A stretch of DNA of 64,000 nucleotides, from positions 2,728,001 through 2,792,000 of the forward strand of contig NZ_FMHU01000001.1 in the NCBI RefSeq assembly GCF_900091415.1, read 5' to 3'. Position 1 is the first letter of the stretch. Every line of letters starts with the position of its first letter. The notes under the pieces are model-generated. The model did no database searches and was not told the DNA's origin. It saw nothing but the letters and a program-made list of their open reading frames with translations. Of this stretch, positions 42,687 to 50,451 are shown piece after piece. The position numbers and the translations under genes are program-made. The DNA is from Micromonospora inyonensis (GTDB taxonomy: Bacteria > Actinomycetota > Actinomycetes > Mycobacteriales > Micromonosporaceae).

Positions 42687-43322
42687 ATGACCCCGGCGGG
42701 AAAAACCACTGCCCCGACCAGCCGGTCGCTGCCACCATCTCTGCTGATGCAGATCAGGGAGATGGAGCCGGGCACGGACGAGGCGGTGGCGCGGGCGCTG
42801 CTGCGGGTGCAGCGGGCCGCGTACGCGGTGGAGGCGGCGCTGATCGGCGACGACCGCATCCCCACCCTGAGGGAGACCCTCGACCAGCTGCGCGCCGCGC
42901 CCCTGCGCTGGCTCGCCGCCGTCGCCGATGACGCGGCGACCGAAGACGAGGCGACCGACCACGTGGCAACCGGTCACACGGCGGCCGATGACGCGGGGGC
43001 GGGTGGGTCCGGTGGAGGTCGCCTGGTCGGCGCGGTGGCCTGGACGGAGGACGCGACGACGGTCGACATCGACCGGCTCGTGGTCGACCCGGCCGCCCAC
43101 CGGCGCGGCGTCGGCCGGATGCTGGTCGGTGAGGTGCTGACCCGGGCCGGCGGCCGCACCGTGGTCGTCGCCACCGGCCGGGCGAACCGGCCGGCACGGG
43201 CGCTCTACGAGTCGTCCGGCTTCGTGGTGCTCGGTGACGCCGAACCCGTCCCCGGCCTCTGGATCACCCGCTACACCCGCCCAGGGCCGGAGGAGAGAGC
43301 CGCCGCGACGCGGTCGGCGTAG
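42687..43322 (+). CDS. GNAT-family acetyltransferase
   Basis: A 211-residue protein. An N-terminal helical part (residues 20-85) is followed by an acidic low-complexity linker of about 25 residues, then the GNAT core: LVGAVAWTED, IDRLVVDPAAHRRGVGRMLV (acetyl-CoA loop), and NRPARALYESSGFVVLG. Substrate unknown. ATG 42687 follows GGAG at 8 bases and lies only 20 bases from the IS110 end, so its promoter may be in the IS. It overlaps the convergent HIT gene by 52 bases. Confidence 0.83.
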   Translation: MTPAGKTTAPTSRSLPPSLLMQIREMEPGTDEAVARALLRVQRAAYAVEAALIGDDRIPTLRETLDQLRAAPLRWLAAVADDAATEDEATDHVATGHTAADDAGAGGSGGGRLVGAVAWTEDATTVDIDRLVVDPAAHRRGVGRMLVGEVLTRAGGRTVVVATGRANRPARALYESSGFVVLGDAEPVPGLWITRYTRPGPEERAAATRSA

Positions 43323-43702
43323 GACTGCGCCTCGGCATCGTCGGCGTAACGGGTCCGGGGCCAGAAGAAGCCGCGCAGCCCGTCGCCCTTCGTCCGGGGC
43401 ACCACGTGGGTGTGCAGGTGCGGCACCGACTGGGAGACCTTGTTGTTCATCGCCACGAAGGTGCCGCCCGCGTCCAGCCCGGCCTCGACCGCCACGGCGA
43501 GCCGGCGGACCAGCCCGAAGTAGCCGGCGATGGACTCCGGCGGCAGGTCGGCCAGGGTCACCAGGTGGGTCCGGGGCGCCACCAGCACGTGCCCCCGGAA
43601 CACCGGCCGGGTGTCCAGGAACGCCACCCCGTCCGCCTCGTCGGTGACCCGGAACGCCGGTACCGTACCCGCCACGATGCCGCAGAACACGCACCCGCTC
43701 AT
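43271..43702 (-). CDS. HIT-family nucleotide hydrolase
   Basis: A 143-residue HIT protein. The histidine triad is HLHTHVVP (His95, His97, His99); SGCVFCGIV at the N-terminus carries the zinc cysteines seen in many HIT proteins, and RGHVLVAPRTH lies in the nucleotide fold. Such enzymes hydrolyse AMP derivatives or dinucleoside polyphosphates. It faces and overlaps the GNAT gene at the 3' end and diverges from metB. Confidence 0.9.
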   Translation of the reverse strand: MSGCVFCGIVAGTVPAFRVTDEADGVAFLDTRPVFRGHVLVAPRTHLVTLADLPPESIAGYFGLVRRLAVAVEAGLDAGGTFVAMNNKVSQSVPHLHTHVVPRTKGDGLRGFFWPRTRYADDAEAQSYADRVAAALSSGPGRV

Positions 43703-43793
43703 CCGGGCAGGCTAATGCCGCACGTGGCCGCCGGGCCGGGTCGCGCGGCGCACTTCACGGATCGCGCACCGGCCGGGCACTAGCCTGTCGGGA

Positions 43794-44936
43794 ATGAACC
43801 ACGGTTTCGAGACGCTCGCGATCCACGCCGGCCAGGACCCGGAGGCCCGCACCGGCGCGGTGATCCCACCGATCTATCAGACCAGCACCTACGCCCAGGA
43901 CGCCGTCGGTGCGCCCCGGCTGGGTTACGAGTACAGCCGGTCCGGCAACCCGACCCGCGACGCCCTCCAGGAGTGCCTCGCCGCGCTCGAGGGCGGCCCG
44001 GTCGGCCTCGCCTTCGCCAGCGGCCTGGCCGCCGAGGACACCGTGCTGCGGACCGTCTGCAGGCCGGGTGACCACGTGGTCATCCCGGACGACGCGTACG
44101 GCGGCACGTACCGGCTCTTCGCGAAGGTCGCCGAGCGCTGGGGGCTGGCGTACACCCCGGCGAAGGTCTCCGACCCGGACGCCGTACGGGCGGCGATCCG
44201 CCCCGGCAGCACGAAGATCGTCTGGGTGGAGACGCCGACCAACCCGCTGCTCGGCATCGCCGACATCGCCGCGCTGGCCGGGGTCGCGCACGACGCGGGG
44301 GCGCTGCTGGTGGTCGACAACACCTTCGCCTCGCCGTACCTCCAGCAGCCCATCGCACACGGCGCGGACGTGGTGGTGCACTCCACCACCAAGTACGTCG
44401 GCGGCCACTCCGACGTGGTCGGTGGCGCCCTGGTCGCGGCCGACCGGGAGCTGGGCGAGCAGCTGCGCTACCACCAGAACGCGATGGGTGCGGTCAACGG
44501 CCCGTTCGACGCCTGGCTCACCCTGCGCGGCGTCAAGACCCTCGGCGTTCGGATGGACCGGCACTGCGACAACGCCGAGCGGATCGCCACCTACCTGGAC
44601 GGGCACGCGAAGGTGGCCGAGGTGATCTACCCCGGCCTGCCGTCGCACCCCGGCCACGAGGTGGCCGCCAAGCAGATGCGCCGGTTCGGCGGCATGATCT
44701 CCTTCCGGGCCACCGGTGGCGAGGAGCACGCGGTCGAAATCTGCAACCGCTCCCGGCTCTTCGTCCTCGCCGAGTCCCTCGGCGGGGTGGAATCCCTGAT
44801 CGAGCACCCGGGCCGGATGACACACGCAAGTGCCGCCGGCTCGCCGCTTGAAGTTCCCGGCGATCTCGTGCGACTGTCTGTCGGCATCGAGACGGTCGAC
44901 GACCTGCTCGCCGATCTGGAGCAGGCGCTGGGCTGA
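43794..44936 (+). CDS. metB: Cystathionine gamma-synthase / transsulfuration enzyme
   Basis: A 380-residue PLP enzyme of the Cys/Met metabolism family. PLP Lys lies in VHSTTKYVGGHSD; YSRSGNPTRDALQ, FASGLAAEDTV, DAYGGTYRL and ETPTNPLLGIADI are all present. Actinomycete enzymes of this type act as cystathionine gamma-synthase and often also as gamma-lyase, so with cbs at 21.8 kb the cell can move sulfur in either direction. Which activity dominates cannot be read from sequence. Confidence 0.9.
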   Translation: MNHGFETLAIHAGQDPEARTGAVIPPIYQTSTYAQDAVGAPRLGYEYSRSGNPTRDALQECLAALEGGPVGLAFASGLAAEDTVLRTVCRPGDHVVIPDDAYGGTYRLFAKVAERWGLAYTPAKVSDPDAVRAAIRPGSTKIVWVETPTNPLLGIADIAALAGVAHDAGALLVVDNTFASPYLQQPIAHGADVVVHSTTKYVGGHSDVVGGALVAADRELGEQLRYHQNAMGAVNGPFDAWLTLRGVKTLGVRMDRHCDNAERIATYLDGHAKVAEVIYPGLPSHPGHEVAAKQMRRFGGMISFRATGGEEHAVEICNRSRLFVLAESLGGVESLIEHPGRMTHASAAGSPLEVPGDLVRLSVGIETVDDLLADLEQALG

Positions 44937-44958
44937 CCGCTGGCTGGGGAGGGTGGCC

Positions 44959-46362
44959 GTGCAGGACATCATGCCGACCTGGGTCGGGGCGACCGCGAAG
45001 CAGATCGCCCGGGGCGTACGCCGGGGTGACGTCTCGGCGACCCAGGTGGTCGCCGACCACCTCGACCACATCGCCCGGGCCGACGCCGACCTCGCCGCGT
45101 TCCGCACGGTACGCGGCGGGGAGGCGATCACCGAGGCGGAGAAGGTCGACGAGCAGGAGGACCTGGCGAACCTGCCACTGGCCGGGGTGCCGGTCGCGGT
45201 CAAGGAGAACACGCCGGTCGCCGGCCTGCCCACCTGGCGGGGCTCGGCCGCCGTGCGTACCCCGGTCGCGGAGAGCGACCACGAGGTGGTCCGCCGGCTG
45301 CGCGGCGCGGGCGCGGTCATCCTCGGCGTCACCCGGATGCCGGAACTCGGGTTGTGGGCGGTGACCGACGACGAGACGGCCGTCACCCGCAACCCGTGGG
45401 ACCCGGGCCGGACGCCGGGTGGCTCGTCCGGCGGTGCCGCCGCGGCGGTGGCCGCCGGACTGGTGCCGATCGCGCACGCCAACGACGGTCTCGGCTCGAT
45501 CCGCATCCCGGCGGCCTGCTGCGGCCTGGTCGGGCTCAAGCCCGGCCGGGGTGTGGTGCCCTGGCAGCTCGGTGCGGAGGACTGGTTCGGCCTCGCCGAG
45601 CACGGCATGCTGACCACCACGGTCGCCGACGCGGCGGTGGGCTTCCAGGTGCTCGCCGGCCGTCCCCAGGAGAAGCTGGTGCCCCCGCAGCGGCTGCGGG
45701 TGGGTGTCTCGCTGCGCTCGCCGGTGCGCGGTATCGCCGCCGACCACCCCAACCGGGACGCGGTGGCCGCCGCCGGCCGGCTGCTCGCCGCCGCCGGCCA
45801 CGACACCGTGCCGGCCGACCCGGTGTACCCGACCGCGCTCGGGCTCAAGGGCGTCGCGACCTGGCTCGCCGCCGCCGCCGTCGACGTCCGGGCCGGTGGC
45901 CTGGAACGCCGGCACCTCCAGCGGCGCAGCCGGCGGCACGTCGCCCTGGGGGAGTGGGCGCAGCGCCGCGGCTACGTCCGCCAGGCCGACCGGGACGCCT
46001 GGCGCGAACGGTCGATCGGCTTCTTCGCCGACCACTCGGTCGACCTGCTGCTCACCCCCGCGCTGGCCAGCGCGCCGCCGGCAGCGCAGACCTGGTCGGG
46101 CCGGTCCTGGCGGTCGAACATGAGCACCAGCATCCGGTACGCTCCGTACGCCGCGCCGTGGAACATCGCCGGCCTGCCGGCGCTGGTGGTGCCGGTCGGG
46201 CGGCGTCCCGACGGCCTGCCGGTGGCGGTGCAGCTGGTCGGCCCGCCCGGCTCCGAGCTGCTGCTGCTCGGTGTGGCCGGGCAGTTCGAGATGCAGGCGC
46301 CCTGGGCGCGGCACGCCCCCGGGTACCCGCGCGTCGGAACGGGATCGCCGGCCGCCGCGTGA
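44959..46362 (+). CDS. Amidase-signature family hydrolase
   Basis: A 467-residue amidase. The Ser-cisSer-Lys triad is complete: Lys in VPVAVKENTP, Ser in DGLGSIRIPAAC and the nucleophile region TPGGSSGGAAAAVAAG. Such enzymes hydrolyse many amides; it is not a GatA, as gatB and gatC are absent and the C-terminal part differs. GTG 44959 is preceded by GGGGAGGG; 44953 (GTG) and 44971 (ATG) are alternatives. It follows metB by 22 bases and may be co-transcribed with it. Confidence 0.87.
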   Translation: MQDIMPTWVGATAKQIARGVRRGDVSATQVVADHLDHIARADADLAAFRTVRGGEAITEAEKVDEQEDLANLPLAGVPVAVKENTPVAGLPTWRGSAAVRTPVAESDHEVVRRLRGAGAVILGVTRMPELGLWAVTDDETAVTRNPWDPGRTPGGSSGGAAAAVAAGLVPIAHANDGLGSIRIPAACCGLVGLKPGRGVVPWQLGAEDWFGLAEHGMLTTTVADAAVGFQVLAGRPQEKLVPPQRLRVGVSLRSPVRGIAADHPNRDAVAAAGRLLAAAGHDTVPADPVYPTALGLKGVATWLAAAAVDVRAGGLERRHLQRRSRRHVALGEWAQRRGYVRQADRDAWRERSIGFFADHSVDLLLTPALASAPPAAQTWSGRSWRSNMSTSIRYAPYAAPWNIAGLPALVVPVGRRPDGLPVAVQLVGPPGSELLLLGVAGQFEMQAPWARHAPGYPRVGTGSPAAA

Positions 46363-46446
46363 CCGTCCAGGGCGGGCCGGCCCCGACAACTGGCCCGGGC
46401 CGTCGTGCCCGATGCCGTCACCAGGAGCAGGTGGCACCATCAGGGC

Positions 46447-47667
46447 ATGACGGAGCTGGTCGGCCTCGCCGACGTCCAGGCAGCGCGGGAACTGCTGGCC
46501 GGGGTCACCCGGGCCACCCCGATGGAGCCCTCCCGCCCGCTCACCGCCGCGCTGGGCGGGCCCATCTGGCTCAAGTGCGAGCACCTGCAACGCGCCGGGT
46601 CGTACAAGGTGCGGGGCGCGTACGTGCGGATCGCCCGGCTCAGCGCGGCGGAGCGGGCCCGGGGCGTGGTCGCCGCCAGCGCCGGCAACCACGCGCAGGG
46701 CGTGGCGCTCGCCGCCGGCCTGCTCGGCGCCACCGCCACCGTCTTCATGCCGGTGAACGCGCCGCTGCCCAAGGTGGCGGCGACCAAGGGGTACGGCGCG
46801 CAGGTGCAGCTCGTCGGCGCGACCGTGGACGAGTCCCTGGTGGCGGCGCAGACCTTCGCCGAGCGGACCGGGGCGGTGTTCATCCACCCCTTCGACCACC
46901 CGGACGTGATCGCCGGGCAGGGCACCGTGGCGCTGGAGATCCTGGAGCAGTGCCCGGAGGTGCGGACCATCGTGACCGGCGTGGGCGGGGGTGGCCTGGT
47001 CTCCGGGATCGCCGTGGTGGTCCGGGCGCTCCGCCCCGACGTACGGGTGGTCGGGGTGCAGGCGGCCGGGGCGGCGGCGTTCCCGCCCTCGCTGGCGGCC
47101 GGGGAGCCGGTGCGCCTGTCGGCCTTCAGCACCATCGCCGACGGCATCGCGGTCGGGCGTCCCGGTGACCTCACCTTCACCCACGTGCACAAGCTCGTCG
47201 ACGAGGTGGTCACGGTAAGCGACGAGGACATCTCCCGGGCGCTGCTGATGCTGCTGGAACGGAACAAGCAGGTGGTGGAGCCGGCCGGCGCGGTCGGGGT
47301 GGCGGCACTGCTCGCCGGTGCGGTCGAGGTGGGCGCGCCGACGGTGGCGGTGCTCTCCGGTGGGAACATCGACCCGCTGCTGATGCTGCGGGTGATCGAG
47401 CGCGGCCTCGCCGCAGCCGGTCGCTTCCTGCGGATCACCGTCCGGTGCGTGGACCGACCCGGACAGCTCGCCTCCCTGCTGACCCAGATCGCCGAGCACC
47501 GCGCCAACGTGGTGGACGTGGTGCACCAGCGGGTCCACCCGCACCTGCGACTCGGCGAGGTGGAGGTGGCGCTCTCGGTGGAGACCCGGGGCGCCGACCA
47601 CTCCGACACGCTGATCAGCGCCCTGCGGGCCAACGGCTACCAGGTCTTCGCCGCCCCGGAGGCGTGA
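46447..47667 (+). CDS. ilvA: Threonine ammonia-lyase
   Basis: A 406-residue PLP enzyme that converts threonine to 2-oxobutanoate, the first step to isoleucine. PLP Lys54 is in AGSYKVRGAY; SAGNHAQGVALAA and TGVGGGGLVSGIA bind cofactor. One ACT domain (residues 330-402, LRITVRCVDRPGQLASLLTQ) makes it the shorter, often catabolic-like form regulated by a single effector site rather than the two-ACT biosynthetic enzyme. No other ilv genes are near. A perfect terminator separates it from greA. Confidence 0.9.
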   Translation: MTELVGLADVQAARELLAGVTRATPMEPSRPLTAALGGPIWLKCEHLQRAGSYKVRGAYVRIARLSAAERARGVVAASAGNHAQGVALAAGLLGATATVFMPVNAPLPKVAATKGYGAQVQLVGATVDESLVAAQTFAERTGAVFIHPFDHPDVIAGQGTVALEILEQCPEVRTIVTGVGGGGLVSGIAVVVRALRPDVRVVGVQAAGAAAFPPSLAAGEPVRLSAFSTIADGIAVGRPGDLTFTHVHKLVDEVVTVSDEDISRALLMLLERNKQVVEPAGAVGVAALLAGAVEVGAPTVAVLSGGNIDPLLMLRVIERGLAAAGRFLRITVRCVDRPGQLASLLTQIAEHRANVVDVVHQRVHPHLRLGEVEVALSVETRGADHSDTLISALRANGYQVFAAPEA

Positions 47668-47716
47668 GGCCGGGCGAACGCGGCGTGCGCCGCCTCGGGG
47701 CGGGCGTGGAAACCGT

Positions 47717-47750
47717 CGGGGCGTGCGGCCCGCGTGGGCCGCACGCCCCG
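47717..47750. terminator. Shared terminator of ilvA and greA
   Basis: A perfect 15-base stem with a GCGT loop (arms 47717-47731 and 47736-47750) between convergent ilvA and greA; being symmetrical, it can serve both. Confidence 0.75.
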
Positions 47751-47778
47751 GTGGACGGCGTGGGGAAGGGTGGGCCGG

Positions 47779-48279
47779 TCAGCCAGTGAACGGCTCGAAC
47801 GACACGACGGTCACCTTGATGTCCGCGCCGCTGGGCGCGGTGTAGGTGACGGCCTGCCCGGAGCGCGCGCCCAGGATGGCCCTCCCGAGGGCCGACTCCG
47901 GGCTGTAGACGGTCAGCTCCGTGGTGGACGCGATCTCCCGCGAGCCGAGCAGGAAGGTCTCGCTGTCGTCGGCGTCGTCGTCGAAGTAGATCGTCACGAC
48001 CATGCCGGGCGTCACCACGTCGGCGCTGGGTGCCTCACCGACCTGGGCGGTGCGCAGGAACTCCTGGAGGTAGCGGATGCGCCCCTCCTGCTTGCCCTGC
48101 TCCTCGCGGGCGGCGTGGTAGCCACCGTTCTCCCGCAGGTCGCCCTCCTCGCGCCGGGCGTTGATCTCGGCAGCCATCGCCGGGCGGTTGGCGATCAGCT
48201 CGTCGAGTTCGGCCTTCAGGCGGTCGTACGCGTCCTGGGACAGCCAGGTGGCGGGCGCCTCGTTGCCAGTGGTGGACAC
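47779..48279 (-). CDS. greA: Transcript cleavage factor GreA
   Basis: A 166-residue protein that rescues backtracked RNA polymerase. The N-terminal coiled coil has the tip motif [20 protein letters not shown], whose Asp and Glu enter the polymerase channel; the C-terminal FKBP-like domain has [15 protein letters not shown]. Length and domain order are standard. ATG 48279, with a good AAGGAG sequence just upstream on the minus strand. Confidence 0.94.
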   Translation of the reverse strand: MSTTGNEAPATWLSQDAYDRLKAELDELIANRPAMAAEINARREEGDLRENGGYHAAREEQGKQEGRIRYLQEFLRTAQVGEAPSADVVTPGMVVTIYFDDDADDSETFLLGSREIASTTELTVYSPESALGRAILGARSGQAVTYTAPSGADIKVTVVSFEPFTG

Positions 48280-48409
48280 AGGCGTTCTCCTTGGTTGTGC
48301 GGGCTGGCTGACAGGTGAACTACCAAGTTACCAGTGCCGCACCCGGCTCCGGGCCGGCGAATACCGCCGGTGACCGCCCGGTGCCGCTGCGTGGAAGCGT
48401 TTCCGCAGC

Positions 48410-48844
48410 TCAGGACGATGGTCGGCAGCGCACGACCTCGCCGATGAAGGGGCGGGCTGACGTGGTCAGCCGGTGCCGGGTGGTGATGCTCCGCTCGTCG
48501 CCCGGGGCGGTCACCGTCACCTGTTCGCGGGCCACCTCCGCGCCGTCGACGTCGCGGGCCCGCAGCAGGCAGACCGCCGACCCGCCGGGCGGCACGGTGA
48601 CCCGGAACGCCACCACCACCTGCGTGTCGGTGATGTCGGTGTAGGTGATCACCTGGACGTCGTAGGTCGGGTCGCCGTACTGCTGGTAGAGGCGGAACGC
48701 GACCAGTCCGGAGACGGCGAGCGCGACCGCCAGCAGCACCGCGGTCAGCCACGGGCGACGCGGGCCGGGATTCCGGCGCCGACCGTACCGGCCGGGCGGG
48801 AATACCGGCGCACCCGGTGTAGTTGTGGCGTGCGTCTCGGTCAC
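48410..48844 (-). CDS. DUF4307 membrane protein
   Basis: A 144-residue protein: Pro-rich cytoplasmic start with [18 protein letters not shown], one membrane span (about residues 33-52), then an outer domain with [20 protein letters not shown] and two cysteines (AVCLLRA, VVRCRPS) likely joined. This is the DUF4307 pattern, found next to mca and greA in actinomycetes. GTG 48844 is used. Function unknown. Confidence 0.85.
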   Translation of the reverse strand: MTETHATTTPGAPVFPPGRYGRRRNPGPRRPWLTAVLLAVALAVSGLVAFRLYQQYGDPTYDVQVITYTDITDTQVVVAFRVTVPPGGSAVCLLRARDVDGAEVAREQVTVTAPGDERSITTRHRLTTSARPFIGEVVRCRPSS

Positions 48845-49049
48845 CGGTGGGCATCTCCTGGCGTCGTCGTCACAGGCTTCGGGAAGAATGGGCCTGGTCC
48901 ATCCTCTCAGCCCGTCCACGCTGCGATGTTGGCAGGTCAGTGCCCATGCTGACAGGTCGGCAGCCGGTCACCGGGGCTGGTGGAGATATCGGCAGCTCAC
49001 CCGCCCGGCCCGTGGGGTCCGGTGCCGGGCACAGACGAGGAGTGCGGCT

Positions 49050-49931
49050 TTGGCAGAGCAACTGCGTCTCATGGCCGTCCACGCCCATCCCGACGACGAG
49101 TCGAGCAAGGGCGCCGCGACCACGGCCAAGTACGTCGCCGAGGGGGTGGACGTGCTGATCGTGACGTGTACCGGAGGGGAACGCGGAAGCGTGTTGAACC
49201 CCAAGCTGGACCGGCCGGAGGTCTGGGCCAACATCGGCGAGGTCCGGCGGGCCGAGATGGACGCGGCGCGGGCCATCCTCGGTGTCGAGCAGGCCTGGCT
49301 GGGCTTCGTGGACTCGGGGCTGCCCGAGGGCGATCCGCTGCCGCCGTTGCCCCAGGGGTGCTTCGCCCTCCAGGACGTCGAGGTGGCGGCCGGCGCGCTG
49401 GTCCGGCTGATGCGCGAGTTCAAGCCGCACGTGGTGACCACGTACGACGAGGACGGCGGGTACCCGCACCCGGACCACATCATGTGCCACAAGATCAGCG
49501 TCGCGGCCTTCGAGGCGGCCGGTGACCCGGAGCGCTACCCGGACCTCGGCGACCCCTGGCAGCCGCTGAAGCTCTACTACGACATGGGCTTCTCCAAGAG
49601 CAAGGTCACCGCCCTGCACGAGGCGATGGTCGAGGCCGGTCTGGAGTCCCCGTACGCGCAGTGGCTGGAGCGCTGGGAGGACCGGGAGGACAAGGGCCCC
49701 CGGGTCACCACCCGGGTCGAGTGCGCGGACTACTTCCCGGTCCGCGACGACGCGCTGCGCGCCCACGCCACCCAGGTCGACCCGGACGGCTTCTGGTTCC
49801 ACGTCCCGATGGACCTGCAACGCCGCGCCTGGCCGACCGAGGACTTCATCCTGGCCCGTTCCCTGGTCGACAGCGCGCTGCCCGAGTCGGACCTCTTCGC
49901 CGGGGTTCGGGAGAGGGCCCATGCCTGCTGA
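49050..49931 (+). CDS. mca: Mycothiol S-conjugate amidase
   Basis: A 293-residue zinc amidase that cleaves mycothiol-toxin adducts so the mercapturate can leave the cell. The zinc ligands lie in VHAHPDDES (His13, Asp16) and [21 protein letters not shown] is also conserved. It resembles MshB but the length and the [10 protein letters not shown] and WFHVPMDLQ segments point to Mca. TTG 49050 fits the family N-terminus ([15 protein letters not shown]) and has GAGGAG 9 bases before. Marks the organism as a mycothiol-making actinomycete. Confidence 0.92.
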   Translation: MAEQLRLMAVHAHPDDESSKGAATTAKYVAEGVDVLIVTCTGGERGSVLNPKLDRPEVWANIGEVRRAEMDAARAILGVEQAWLGFVDSGLPEGDPLPPLPQGCFALQDVEVAAGALVRLMREFKPHVVTTYDEDGGYPHPDHIMCHKISVAAFEAAGDPERYPDLGDPWQPLKLYYDMGFSKSKVTALHEAMVEAGLESPYAQWLERWEDREDKGPRVTTRVECADYFPVRDDALRAHATQVDPDGFWFHVPMDLQRRAWPTEDFILARSLVDSALPESDLFAGVRERAHAC

Positions 49932-49979
49932 CCGCTCGTGGGGCTACCCTGGTCGTAGTCCGCAGACCGGAGGAGATTC

Positions 49980-50222
49980 ATGCTGACCGCCGCGCAGGTG
50001 CTCGCCCAGAACAACTTCGGGGACACCCGTACCGGTGGTCTCGCCGGCCCGATGGGCCTGTTCCTCATCCTGATCCTCGGCGCCGCCACCGTGCTGCTGA
50101 TCCGCAACATGAACGCCCGCCTGCGGCGTCTGCCGGACAGGTTCCCGGACCAGGCAGCGTCGACGGAGGTCGCGAAGAGCGAGGCAGTCGTTGATCCGAC
50201 AGAACGGTCCACGTCACAGTAG
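49980..50222 (+). CDS. Small single-span membrane protein
   Basis: An 80-residue protein with one membrane helix (LAGPMGLFLILILGAATVLL) and a charged cytoplasmic tail (NMNARLRRLPDRF). Commonly found right after mca in actinomycetes; function unknown. The ATG follows GGAGG and lies 48 bases after the mca stop, so it is probably co-transcribed with mca. Confidence 0.78.
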   Translation: MLTAAQVLAQNNFGDTRTGGLAGPMGLFLILILGAATVLLIRNMNARLRRLPDRFPDQAASTEVAKSEAVVDPTERSTSQ

Positions 50223-50451
50223 AAACCCGACGAACGCCCAGTGCGGGTGCCAGCAGCACCGCAAGGCGTTCTTGCGGGCATGATCCGGGTCAAACGGGGG
50301 CGTCGCCCTCTGTTGCGGTCCCCCGGTTTGGCTTAGCCTTCCGCCGGGGGACCATCGGCCCCCGAGCCGTGCGCGGGAGGGGGGCGCCAGTGACCAGGAC
50401 AGCACCGGCTGCCCGCCGACGGGCCGGAGAGCGGCCGGACGGAGCGGCGCC

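Noticed and set aside
44959..46362. GatA subunit of the glutamyl-tRNA amidotransferase
   Set aside because: No gatB or gatC nearby, and the part after the catalytic core differs from GatA; a general amidase fits better.
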